Of a stretch of 64,000 nucleotides of DNA, positions 33,956-45,900 are shown piece by piece. A program made the translations under genes and the position numbers. Within the stretch, counting starts at the first letter, position 1. Each line of letters starts with the position of its first letter. The notes under the pieces were generated by a model that searched no databases, had not been told where the DNA came from, and saw only the letters and a list, made by a program, of their open reading frames with translations. The stretch is from Strigops habroptila (Eukaryota > Chordata > Aves > Psittaciformes > Psittacidae): contig NC_044277.2 in NCBI RefSeq assembly GCF_004027225.2, forward strand, positions 28,968,995 to 29,032,994, written 5' to 3'.

Positions 33956-34350
33956 GGTCCGGAAAGCAAAACATTATTCACAGCCATGCATCCCATACAT
34001 TTCTTCTCACCCACACAGCCTTTACATTGGTCACTCGATTTTGCACTAACAACCATTATTCCACACGCCTTTCTCCATTCATCATTGTCTCTTAACATAA
34101 AGAACAGTTCCACATATGGGACCTCGTCCCATTTTCCTTCCCGTTTGCAAAATAACATTAATTGCATAATCGTATCATAGTCTAAAGTTCCATTCTCCGG
34201 CCAACGGACTTGATCCTCTAATTCATATTGCATCCACCACACATTACAGTAATCAATCAATTTCCCTTTTTGCATCTCTTGTCCAAACCGTCCCTCCTTC
34301 CAACGACTCAAAATACACCCTAACGGCGACGACTTTGGTATTGATGACAT
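33956..34350 (-). pseudogene. gag: gag 5' part: matrix domain, running on into host sequence
   Basis: The ATG is at 34,350-34,348. The first about 130 residues form a gammaretrovirus-like matrix domain (P-L-G-C-I-L-S-R-W-K, W-P-E-N-G-T-L-D-Y, F-C-K-R-E-G-K-W, V-P-Y-V-E-L-F-F). Residue 2 is Ser rather than the Gly needed for N-myristoylation. The frame does not stop at the host junction but continues through the captured 5' segment as about 85 non-viral residues to a TAA at 33,699-33,697, which overlaps the host intron's donor. The product would be a 217-residue matrix-host fusion of unknown use. Confidence 0.8.
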
Positions 34351-34400
34351 TCCAAGCTTATTTCAATACAGGCTAATACAGACAAATTCAATTTCAAAAT

Positions 34401-34690
34401 ATGAAAGTATACCAAATACTTTACCAGACCATGAAAGTATACCAAATACTTTACCAGACCACTGTTTGCCTGAACCTGCAGGCTTTATACCAAATAGTTT
34501 ACCAGACCAGACCACTGTTGCCCTGCAACAATATACCGAATAATTTACCAGACCAGACCACTGTTGCCGAACCTGCAGGGCTTTCGCCACTGTCTGACGG
34601 ACGGCGCCTAGGCTTCCCTTGGAGCTCCGTAGCCCAACCACGCACAGCTTTCGCCGTGTCTAACAGGCAGGCTTTTACCAGACCAGGAAA
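34401..34690 (-). repeat. Tandem repeats in the proviral leader
   Basis: A 30-bp unit (34,401-34,430) is repeated exactly at 34,431-34,460. Related units with ttaccagacc recur near 34,499, 34,547 and 34,677. Two copies of a cctgcagg-bearing block alternate with them. On the minus strand each unit shows CTG|GTAAA, a splice-donor-like motif, so the leader has about five possible donors. The packaging signal is expected in this interval. Confidence 0.8.
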
Positions 34691-34846
34691 TGGTACCAAT
34701 ACCAAATAATAAAGCACCGTCTCTTACCAATGCCGTTGGTCCGTCGAGAGCACCGGAGGTCGGTCGCGGTCGATGGCTCCCCGAGAATCACTCGGTGCCG
34801 GCTGGAGCTGGATCGATGCGCGAGCCGCCTCAGCAATGCCCGCGAG

Positions 34847-34864
34847 GTCCCATCTGGGTCGCCA
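34847..34864 (-). promoter_or_regulatory. Primer-binding site
   Basis: TGGCGACCCAGATGGGAC begins four bases inside the 5' LTR boundary, where a tRNA 3' end (CCA) should pair. I could not assign the tRNA with certainty. It is not the tRNA-Pro site usual in gammaretroviruses; an arginine tRNA is a possibility. Confidence 0.65.
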
Positions 34865-34868
34865 AAAC

Positions 34869-35583
34869 TGTTAGCCGAGAGAAGAACACATAACCACTCT
34901 AAGGAGGTTATATGTGGTGCTTTATTCCGAGGCCCCGGGAACCAGGGGTACCCACCCAAATCTGGTTCCGAAGACCGTTACAACGTGCTCACAATTTATC
35001 CTGTAAAGTATTACATATGCATCACCTTTCCCACTATGCTGATACATATTCATGACCTATCCCCGCTTCGTATTATAATGAGTACAAAAGTCATTTCCAT
35101 ATGTTCTGCGCTTGCGCAGTGCCTCCTGGTGGTCGTGGGCAGGGGTCTCAAGATGAAGTAAGTAGTCTTCCTCAGATGAAGTAAGACGTCTTCCTCGCTG
35201 TGTACTTTTCACCTTTTGAGTCCTGGATAGGTTCCAACGATGATGCTTTCACCAGCATTCTTCTTATCTCTTTCTGACTGGTACTGGTATGCATCTTCGT
35301 TTCTTATCTTAAAGGTTCTGCTTTGAAGTAACCTGGGGAGTACTGCTTCGCCTGGGGAGTACTGCTTCGCTTGGATAGTCTCATATATTTATCTCCACGT
35401 CCTAGTTACCAAACTTTCCAGTAGCCTTGAGTGCAGACACCCAGCTCGGCCAAGGTCTGTCTTTGCTGTCAGGACTTTTTATGCGGTACTAAAAAAACTC
35501 AGCAAGTTTCAAACTGTTAGCAACAGGCTTAACGGAACATAAATCAAGCAACTCACAAGTCTAATTACTCTATATATCTAACA
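34869..35583 (-). mobile_element. 5' LTR of the provirus
   Basis: Same sequence as the 3' LTR over all 715 bases. On the minus strand AATAAA is at 34,926-34,921. The U3 duplications lie at 35,332-35,369 and 35,151-35,196. It should drive genomic RNA towards lower coordinates. Confidence 0.95.
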
Positions 35584-35587
35584 CCAT
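35584..35587. repeat. Target-site duplication CCAT, right
   Basis: Directly follows the CA end of the 5' LTR and matches 26,025-26,028. Confidence 0.85.
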
Positions 35588-37540
35588 GACACAATGCTGC
35601 AGGTGCGTCCCAGGACACAACACAACCTCTACCCACCCACAGCACATTGGTGTCTTGACTCGTGTGCATTAACCTGTAATGAATTTGGTGCCTTTCCGAC
35701 ATCCATACAGATACCAGACATGAGTATGTTGATCCTACAAGCATGACTCTTCAGGGTGCTATAAGCAGAGGCCGGCTGCATTTCATATTCAGTTTGGTTG
35801 AATAGCTTGTCCTCCTCCCATCTTTCCCACTACATGTGGTCTTGAGAGAAGTCCACTGGGGAGCAACCACCGTATGTAACAGCCAAAAACGGAAGTGCTT
35901 TCTTCATCTTTTTGTGAAAACAAGCAGCATTCGGGGCCAGATGAGGACATGGAGGAGGAAGTTGCTACCACATTGCAGGATTAGAAGCACAGCATGCGAC
36001 ATGGAACAGGGGCTGGCAGGAGGACAAGAAGGAGGGGAATTCCACCTAGTTCCCTCAGTGAATCCAAGTCAAGTGTACATGCATCTTCGTACCAAGGCAG
36101 AGGCTCATATAATCTACTTCAAGCTTTCATGTCATCAAATAACAATGGTCTGATGGATTAAAACCTTAAAACCATGTCTTTGTAAACATGGGTGTCTGGT
36201 AGCAACTTGTGTTGTATAGTGTAACTCACCACTTTTCCTCCTCAATTCAGATGGCCAGAGCAGAGCAGACTGGAGTTTTTTGGGGAGCAAAGGGAGCCAA
36301 ACTCCTCTTCTCCTTTACCAACCAGCGCCTCCCACATGATGTCTATTCTGTGTCTGTGGTGCTAGTAACTAATACTGCTGTTGCTATGTACAGATGGGCT
36401 TGCTAAGGAAATGAAATCTCTGGACTGTTAAGAAAGCTTTCATAGTTCATTCACAGGTGATTAATTGTTTACCTGGTCATCAAATTACCCTCTGAGGGTG
36501 TGCTGGGAAAAGAAGTCCCAAGAATAAAGTACACTGTCAAAACTGTCCTGATGTAGTTTTAATTACTTTGGTGTTAGACATAAACTCAACTCCAGCTGAC
36601 AATTATTCTACGTATATTTTATTGTGGGTCTAGATGTACACATAAAATTAATTGATTCAAAATGGAATACAGTGTTTTGGCAGCCAGCTTTTGTTAAGGA
36701 GTGTGCGTCTATCATTAAAGGAGGGAATATAACTAATTTATGAATGACAGCTGGAACGTAGTATTGAATAGCAACATGTAAAGTATGCTAGATATTGAAA
36801 ATAAATAAAATATTTTTTATCATCTCTTTGCATATAGGTGGTGGCACTGTCAGGAACTATTCTTTCATCCTTGCAGGCACAAACTTAATATGTGAGAAAC
36901 TAGTTAATATGTTGCTGCACAATTCCTTCTGTGGGAGACCCATGTCTTTGCTAATATAATAGGAAAAGCATACCTTTCAGAGTTTCTACCCATGGCTTAG
37001 CCTGGGAAGGTGAAAACTGCAGTAGTTCTCTGTGAGCTATGCTTCTCTCCAAAAAAGAATTCCTACCACAGAGGTGCCAGAATACATGCCCTTGTCAGAG
37101 TAGACATGTCCTGCCCATTGAAAATCTTACCAGCCACTAGACCATGTCTTCTCCTTGGTGAGGTGTAGGTTGGGCCCAAGCCACTTCTGTCCTCCTTTGG
37201 ATTGTCATCTTTCAGTCCCAAAAGAAAAATGTGAGGGTAGCATCTTCCAAATATCGCCCTGGACATAAGAGTGACCATGTTGGGCCAGATCAAATGTCTG
37301 TTTAATTCCATTTCTTCAATTCTTCAGAGACTAAGTCCAAACGCCAAAAGACGGGCATGAGAGAAGGACAAGCACATAATGGTATTTCTGTGAAGGTCTC
37401 TCCCAGCTTCCATTGTGTTGTGGCTCGCGGGCTTACTTAGCTAGAGGTGGTATTTAATAGCCTATTAAATGCACTGAATGGTAGGTACTTAATATATAGC
37501 ATGTACTTAATAGTCCTCAATAGATTATTCTTCCATTATT
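35588..37540. other. No gene recognised
   Basis: Unique-looking sequence flanking the provirus. No exon or named repeat was supported. Confidence 0.4.
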
Positions 37541-39383
37541 TTATCCCAGTTGCTTTTTTAACCCATGCACATTTTTACCATCTCACATACCCAGTGGCAA
37601 ATCATTTCACAGCTTAAACAGTACCATGTATGAAAAATATTTCCTTTTGTTAGTTTTGAATTTGCTGCCTGCTAGTTGCATTTGCTGCTGATTCTTATAC
37701 TGAGACAAAGAACGATCATGACCTATTCACTTTCTCTGTGTCCTTCATGACTCTAATCTCCATTACATTTCCCTCGGTTCCTTCTTCCTTTTTTTTTTTC
37801 TATCTTCCCTTTCTCCCTCTGTACATATTTTTCAGTTCTCCTTTATACATATTGAGATAGGGAGACCAGAACTGCATACAAGGTTCAAAATGTGGATTAA
37901 TGTTATACATAATAATAAATTCTGATTTGATCTTTATTCCTTTTCATAGTAATTCCTAACATTAGACTTGCTTTTTTGATCACTAATGTGCATTGAGCTG
38001 ACATTTTAAAAGAATTATTTGTTTTAGATGGTTCAACTCACTCAGAACCCATCATTGCAGATCTAAAGTTAGAGTTGGTTTTTCCCATGTGCATCACTTT
38101 ACATTTACCTACATGGCATTTCATCTTCTATTTCATTACCAAATGTTGTGGTTTAACTCCAGCTGGCAACTAAGTACCACACAGCTGCTCGCTCGCTCCC
38201 GCTGCCACAGCGGGATGGGGAAGAGAGTCAGAAAAAGAACCCGTGCTTTGAGATAAGAACAGTTTAATAATTGAAATAAAGACAATGATAATGATGACAA
38301 TGATGATAATAGTATTTTTTTAAACAAAAGAAAAAGAGAGAAATAATAAAACCCAATTAACAGCAGTGATGCACAATACCATTGCTTACCACCCACTGGC
38401 CAACACTCTGCGCAGCAATCGGTCTCTTCCCGGTGACTCCCCCCAGTTTATATAGTGGGCATGATGTGCTGTGGTATGGAATACCCCTTTGGCTAGTTCA
38501 GGTCAGGTGTCCTGTCTCTGCTTCATCCCAACCTCTTGTGCGCCTCCTCACTGGCAGAGCATGAGACTGAAAAGTCCTTGGTCAGGGTAAGTGCTACTTA
38601 GCAACAACTAAAACATCGGTGTGTCATCAGCATTGTTCTCAGAGTAAAGCCAAAATACAGTACTGCACCAGCTACTAGGAAGAAAATTAACTCTATCCCA
38701 GCCTAAACCAGGACACGAAGCTTATTCATTCTGTATCTATTCATAGCTGGCCTTTTCCTTTCCTACATGAACACCTTAGGATCATCACACAATGATACCC
38801 TGCAATTCATCATTGATTTCAGATCAGTTGTGAATATCTTGAACAGCACAAGCTCTCACAGAGATGTCTTCAAGTTTCTATCTCCCAGAGTGACCTCTCC
38901 CTTCTGTGCAAACAAAGCATTTATTTCTACCCTTTGTTTGTTATCTTTAAAACAGTCATTTATCCAGGTGAGAAACATCTTTTTTGTCTCATAATAGCTT
39001 CGAGGTTTAGGAGCTTTTGCTAAAAAGCTCTTTCAAATAGCTTTTGAAAGTCCAAGAAGAATGTATCAACACAATGAGTTGTCCACATGCTTGTTGACTT
39101 CCTCTCATGCTCCAGTACATTTTGGAGACATGATTTGCCTTGCCTAGAGAACTGTTAACTCTTCTTAACATTAATTAAACTTTTTGATGCATCTGCTGAT
39201 TCTGTTCTTTAGAAATGCTACTATAAATTCATTTTATTGACCTCTTGTATAATCTCCTTCACAAGCCCGGCAGTGCCATCAGCATAAATTCCCTATCTGT
39301 GATTTTCCTTTGGGTCTCTCGCATGAGCAATGAAATATTTGTCAAAGCTGACAGGTAAGCATTGACCTGGACACCTGGATATC
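37541..39383 (-). mobile_element. Old CR1-like LINE relic, interrupted by an LTR
   Basis: The text follows the same order as the antisense CR1 at 10.7-11.9 kb but is far more diverged: gaccagaactgcatacaagg, later cattgagctgac, catgtgcatcactttacatt, then tcatcattgatttcagatca. The relic is split at 38,144-38,715 by an LTR and meets a second LTR at 39,384. It is a dead, ancient element. Confidence 0.55.
38144..38715. mobile_element. Solo LTR, ERVL-type family
   Basis: Begins TGTTGTGGTTTAACTCCAGC and ends CCAGGACA, with the family landmarks ccacacagctgctcgctcgc, gataagaacagtttaataat, gactccccccagttt and accagctactagga. Flanking pentamers (ccaaa and cgaag) match only in part, so the target duplication has decayed or the edges are off by a few bases. 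Confidence 0.8.
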
Positions 39384-39947
39384 TGTCGTGGTTTAAGCCC
39401 AGCCGGTAACTCAGAACCTTGCAGCCGCTCACTCACTCACCCCTTTCTTCCTCCCCCCGCTCCCGGAGGGATGGGGAGGAGAATCAAAAGAGTGTAACTT
39501 CCACGGGTTGAGATAAGAACAGTCCAGTAACTAAGGTATAATACAAAACCACTACTGCTACCACTAATAATAATAATGATAAGGGAAATAACAAGGGGAG
39601 AGAATATAATTGCTCTCCACCCGCCAACCGATACCCAGCCTGACCTGAGCAGCGATCTGGGCCTTCCGGGTGACTCCCCCCAGTTTCTATACTGGGCATG
39701 ACGTGCTGTGGTATGGAATACCCCTTTGGCCAGTTTGGGTCAGGTGTCCCGTGTCTGCTTCCTCCCAGCTTCCCCTCCTCCCTGGCAGAGCATAAGACTG
39801 AGAAAGTCCTTGGTCGGAGTAAACAATACTTAGCAACAACTGAAAACATCGGTGTTATCAGCATTGTTCCCAGGCTGAAAGTCAAATACACAGCATTGCA
39901 CCAGCTACTAAGGAGAAACAATGACTGCTGTAGCTGAACCCAGGACA
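39384..39947. mobile_element. Solo LTR, ERVL-type family, with clear target duplication
   Basis: Begins TGTCGTGGTTTAAGCCCAGC and ends CCCAGGACA. It is flanked by ATATC at 39,379-39,383 and 39,948-39,952. The 5-bp duplication fits ERVL integration. The open frame on the minus strand at 39,484-39,948 is LTR sequence, not a gene. Confidence 0.85.
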
Positions 39948-39952
39948 ATATC

Positions 39953-42900
39953 TCACTGAACTATGAATGATCATTTCTCAGAATGAATTTTTCCAGGTTT
40001 ACTGCAGATTTGCGCAGGAATCTTTGCAAAGACTGCAGCCACTTTGCCCTCTTTGGATGTCTGTGTGGCTCTAATAGACACACAGCTTTCCCCACCTCTA
40101 TCATCAGAGTGATGCTGGCATACATGCTACTGTGTTCAGTCTGGATCTGATTTATAGCATTTCCTCCTTGGGCTTAATCTGTGGCTGGGTGAGGTAGCAG
40201 CAATGTGCTTGAGGCTCATTGGACAGTAGCAGCTGAGGGCTTTGGGCACACCTCATGCACCCAAGGCCAGGTTGGGGTCACACCCTTCTGCTTCTATCTC
40301 TGCAAGAAGATTTTGGGACAGCAGCTTAGTTATTCCCAGCTCCCTAGAGTCTATCCCAATTTTACGCAGAGTAAGAATTGCTTTTTGTCTGTTCTCCTTT
40401 TATAAGCAAGAAGGAGGCAGGTGCCTGGAAAGGCCTATCCTGTGAGAAACAGTGCTAGGAGCTGTGGATCGTGGTATTATGCTTGCTAGACTTACCTCTA
40501 ATTTCATTAATAATTCAAGTATTGTACCTTTCTCATCTCTATAACAGTAGATTTTTTAGACCCAGAAGGAGATTTTTTTTTTTTTCAGTATTTTAAAAAT
40601 AACCTTTTCCACAACTCTACCAGAAAGATCAGTATTTTATAATGGTAGTGTCTGCACATTTACATTACCATTTCAGTTCTAAAGTGAAACTTCTTACCAC
40701 ACTCGGCCAGCTGGTTTGGTTGCCATCCTGGGGTGGTCTTGGTGGGCATAAGATGGCTCCTTTCAGGTGAAACTAAAACAGAAGACACCTAATGTGCTCC
40801 AACCAGAAACAGGCATTTAAACCATAAGAGCAGACTAGACCTGGTCCAGAAACACTCCCCAAAAGATGTAAATTTCTAGTGCCATTACATAATCCTATTG
40901 CAAACCCTGTAAAAATACAGGTTCCTCGTACAGTACGGACACTGGGTCTCCAGCACCAACTGCTTTGCTGTACAAATCACTCTTACTCACTGATATGACA
41001 GTATATAGCACAGGGACAAGTCAGTGGCAAATTACTACAATCTGCTGTGCTCAGATGACTGAGAGGAGAAAGCGAAATGGATTAGAAAGAGCCCCTATCT
41101 TCAGAACACTGAGAAAAACCACATGTTCTCAAGTGCAAGATAACCAGCCATCACCCTCACCTGCCACCAGCCCTGATGAACCCGCCTGTGCAGACCACTT
41201 CTGCTACGTCTGTGGAGGTGTTTGTGGTTACACCCACCTGTGTCTCCCTCGTGAGACCTGTGTGTCTGGTGTGAGAATCACACCAAAAGCATTGAAAGGA
41301 AGGAAGACAGAAGCAACACAGCTACTTCTGGACTGGGGATTCTAGTAACAGAGACCAGAAGACAATGCTGCAATTAAATTTGACTGAATGTTTCTCAGGA
41401 TGAGGTATCCTACAAGAGCTAGCCCAGAAAACTCAACATTAAATATGTTTAGCTGACAATCAGTTACATTTACATGGTGAAATTATTGGCATATTCCTCT
41501 TTAGTAAGATAGTCATCCATTTTTGGATTACTATCACTTTGAAATCTTTTGTACCTAAATTTGTAAGAGCAAATCAGAACATTAAGCCTTTCTTATAAAG
41601 CTGGGTTATTGATTTGCGTGTAACCATAGCCATCCAGTTCCCTTGCTCTTTATTCTCAATTTGAAATGTTTGCAAAATTGCAGCCTGTTTAACTGTATTT
41701 TGAAGTAGCCGCAGCTCTGTAATTCAACAACATGATAACAAAGGGCATCTTTAAAATAGTTGAGAAAATTAAAAAAAAATGAACATCTACTTTCCAGCTT
41801 CTCCCATTCTCAGAAATCCCATGTGCCAGAGCCTCAGGTGGAAGAATGCTCAGTGGCTTAAGTAAAGCCACCTTGAGCTGCACTGGCTGTGAAGCTAAAC
41901 TGTCAGCACCAACCCTGAACTGCTCCCAGCTAGCTCCTTATTTCATATGCAACAGTCTGCTGCCAGAATACAATCATGTGGCAGTTGGTGTAGCAATACA
42001 GCTTCCTCATACTGAATGCAAGCCTGCAGCGGTTGCTTGGAACACATTCAATGCAGATGAGGTTTAGCAAAGGTGAATTACCAGTGATACCATGTAGGGG
42101 CTTATGTTTGAGGACAGTGATCTTATGAAACTTAAAAAACAGGAAGCTCTGGTGAGCAGGAGGCTGTTACAGTGAAAAAAGGCTTCTTCAAAAAACACAG
42201 ACAGGATAAAGATCAGCTGGATCTGCTTTCTGGCAACAAAGGTAAACTGTGTTGTCAGTCACCAGAGCACTTGCTAACTAGGAAGAAATGTTGAGAAAAT
42301 CTCATATGTTAGATATGTTTTCTTACTAAATTGCTGCTCTACACACATACATATTGTTTCCTGCTCAATATCTTGAATAGAGGTGGATGAAAGAGCAACA
42401 GTGGTAACATTTACACATATTTGGCCACGTGTTCATGGCTTCATAAGAAAGGCTCCTACATTCTAATGTAAAGCCAGTAATGCTACATAACTGGTTGGAT
42501 GCTTCTCCCAGGTGCTGAAGCCACCAGCTGATGGTGTGACTGTACATGGAAAATCCCTCCCATAGCACACAAAACCCCTTTGTCTGATGCTGTTCATTCT
42601 GGTAACCATTCCTGGTCAACCAGACAGGTGTCAATCAAACTAATGCCTCTCAACACAAAGCCAATCTGACTGTGGTTGCAGGGTTTAAGCCAATTTAATT
42701 TAATTTATCAGAGTTGAAAGGAACCTTTGCCTCTGTGACAATGGGTGAGACAGTTTGTAATGATTCTCATTTAATTGATGAATGTAGACTTGGCACTTGA
42801 CAATTAACCAGACGCATTAAGACACTAGGGGTGAAATCCCAAGAGGATTTCACAAGCATCTACATGCTTCTAAGGTTTACTTTCCTATAGCAAATTTATC

Positions 42901-45900
42901 TGCAGCCTTTCTCAGTTGGGCAAAGCTGGAGCTGTTGAGCTGTGTCTCACAGAAGCCAACGTCCTCCATTCAGAGAAATAATCTTGCTGTGCAGGAGAAG
43001 GACCCAAGTTCCACTTCTGCTTTCACTGTGAGACCATGCTCAAAATATACAGCCTAATGACAATTCTGTAATCCTATGTAGCTACACATAGACCTTTTGC
43101 AATTTATATACCTATGAAAAAGTGAGGAATATTTAAGTATGCATTAGCCACAAAAAGCCTACGATAAATTAATCATCATACAAAGCTGTTTTGAGGGAGA
43201 AATGTTACTTGCTGGAAACACTTTTCTTTCCTACATATTTTCCTAGTCCTGAAACTTGACTTGTTTCTATAGTCTGTCCTTTATGGTTGCCTGATTTACC
43301 AACCCTCTTTGATTAGCTTTTCAGTGTTAATTAATACACATTTTCAACCCTTCTAATCACATATTGCTCAAGGGTGGTTATTCTAGAGTCACAGATTTTA
43401 ACTCTGGGGTGCATCACTGCAGGCTTAAGCATAACTCCCTAGGATTTTACCCTTTATCCTGGGAACGCAGTGCTGCACATCTCTCTGATGACTGGATGAG
43501 AGCATTTTTTTAAAGAAGGGAATCTAATCCTGATTTAAAGCTTTAACATGAGAGAGAAGCTAACTACATCCTGTCATAAGCTGTTTCACTGGTCAAGATC
43601 TACATTTTATTTTTAGCTCGAACTTACCCAGCTTCAGCTTCCATCCACTGAATCTTTGTTAGGACTTTGTTTTCTGAACTGTGTTATTTATAGCCTGTGA
43701 CAGATCACTTCAGAAATCTCCTCATTTACAAGCTAATTAGATTTTACAGATATTTCCATCTCTCTCATCAAAAGAAGAGCCCTAGAGAACAGCTTTGGTC
43801 CTCTTGCTCATACCTCTGCCTCTCAGCAGATCTGCACAGAAGCTGCTCCTCACCAGCAGAGTCCCCAGCCTATCAGTACAAAACCTTTTGAGGCTGTCAG
43901 ACTGTCGCTGCCCTCTCTACTGCCTGCTCTGCCGATTGTCCCAACAGCACCAGCAATGGTGCTGGTTGCTGCTGGTGTTTTTCCCATAGCCTTTCTGACG
44001 TGCAGCCTTCAAAGCCTGGATCTTGAGTAATGGGTCTGTCACTGCAGTGTTTCTTCCTGTCCATCTCCTGCTTCTTCAAGCCCCCTGTTAGTCCTCTGAA
44101 ACCACATGTCCCACCACGAGCTCCCATCAGTTGGGAGGCCACCTAAATCCTTTGCACAATCCCTGATGTCCCCACATCAATCCCCATCTTAGGCAGCCTG
44201 TAGTTACTTGGATGTTTCTATTTTTATTTTTAGTCATTGATGTGTGATTTGTCTTTTTTTCATCACATTAGTCCAAGGGTTTATAACTCAATGGGAACTG
44301 TTCTGAGAGTGCCTCCATGCAATATGTATAAGCTAAGATAGTATATTTGTCCCTGTTCTGTCCTCTGGTATCTGCTCTGTCCAAAAGGGCTGTAGTATTG
44401 TTTGAAAGAGTTACCATGTTACGTTATTTAATGTAATGTTTACATTCATTGTGACGTACTTCAGATTTGCTCTCCCTCTTTCCCTCCTTTTCCCTACCCA
44501 TCTCTGCCTGCAGCCCACGCTTTCTGCCTGCCAGCTATAAAGAGATTTCCGAATTTTAAAAATAGCTATTTAAAAGAAACAAACCAAGACTGAAATGAAA
44601 TACAGCAGGAAAGAACTGCTCTAGGGAAACTCAGTAAGTTAGAATACACCAGGGCTTTCCTGCAGGGTTTTAACGATGACTTTTTGTAGCTGCATAGACC
44701 TAAATCTATACATTTCATTAGCTGAACCATCACTATGAGAGGACTGTCTTTTATCTGAGTACAGCTAATTGTAGATTTACTTTGGGATGAAAAATTCCAT
44801 ATCTAAATTAATTTAAATTAAGTTTTATTACATATTTTTGTGTTTCTGTGAAATTTTATTTTCCCATCCCAAGAGTCTACAGTATAAATCTGGGTTTAGA
44901 TGCTTCTGTTTGAACAAGCAAACTCAACAAATTTTGCCCCATGGTATTTAAGGCAAAAAGAAAATGTCATGAGGGCTTTCTCTTTAGAAATAATCAGTTG
45001 AGAAAAGATTAATGAAGATATATTTATGTCCACACTGTCCCCTGCAGTGAGGCTAGGGGGTATAGTCATCATATGCATCAGGATTAATTCAGTTTCTGCT
45101 GTAGCATTGCAGTTCTCTTGAAAATGGAGAGCCACTGACCTATTTTTCAGGTGGCTTGGTGAGAGTCACTCCAAACCCTTCCGGTGTCTCAGCACCATAA
45201 AATTGTAATGTTTTACAGGAACACAGCCTCTTACTGAAATAGCAAATAATACAAAAGTAAGTTGCAAATGGAATTTGGAATCTTGACATTGGGAAAATGG
45301 TAGTTTTCATAACAAGGATACCCAAGGAGCGAGCTGACATGGAAGGCCCCTACTAAAATGTCCTGTGGGAATTTGTCTCAAAGGGCAGTTTCTGCATCCC
45401 CAGAGCTGTTATAATCTTTGATGACCTCCTTCTTCTGCTCTTCTCCTTTTCGTAAGGAAATTGCTTGAAGACTTGGCGTTCCTCCCCCCCCCCCCCCTTT
45501 TTTTATTTCTTCATGCAAAACACCAGCTTTATTAAAACCAGGCTTATGTGCATGTAGAATTACACCAGGTACCTGATGCACAGCAGTCCATCTCAGTTAA
45601 ATATACTAATTCTTGAGGTCACCAGCTTTCTCCATAGCCTTTGCTCTCCGCTAACGCAGTTTCTCAGGAAGGCAGCCTTGGAATTCTTACCAGCCCAAGA
45701 GGAAAGCGGTGAAAGCCAAGGACAGGCGTGTTCAGCACCTTCTGCCACTGTCCACATTTGTGCTCCTCAACCTGAGCATGTGGTAGATGGATGCTGTCAA
45801 ATGAGGCGGTACAGAGCGCCAGGCCTGGAGACATGGACTTTTCGCCCTAAAACAAAGACAAAGGAATACCCATCAGAGAGAGATGTGTGAGCTTATACAG

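Larger units (their letters stand above)
26029..35583 (-). mobile_element. Endogenous retrovirus, full provirus, class I (gammaretrovirus-like) pol
   Basis: The order on the minus strand is 5' LTR (35,583-34,869), primer-binding site, leader, broken gag carrying a host segment, pro-pol with stops, intact env, purine tract and 3' LTR (26,743-26,029). The two 715-bp LTRs showed no differences in a line-by-line comparison, and a CCAT duplication flanks the element. Length is 9,555 bp. Pol motifs place it with gammaretrovirus-like elements. It is a recent insertion, yet it is replication-defective on its own because gag and pol are interrupted. Confidence 0.95.

Noticed and set aside
34401-34690. 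Regular repeats considered as a CRISPR-like array
   Set aside because: The units are adjacent, lack unique spacers of constant length and lie in a retroviral leader of a vertebrate genome.
39484-39948. Minus-strand 154-codon hydrophobic frame
   Set aside because: It lies wholly within an ERVL-type LTR.
40965-41345. Plus-strand 126-codon frame with several cysteines
   Set aside because: No recognisable zinc-finger spacing, no splice or promoter context, and isolated in AT-rich sequence.
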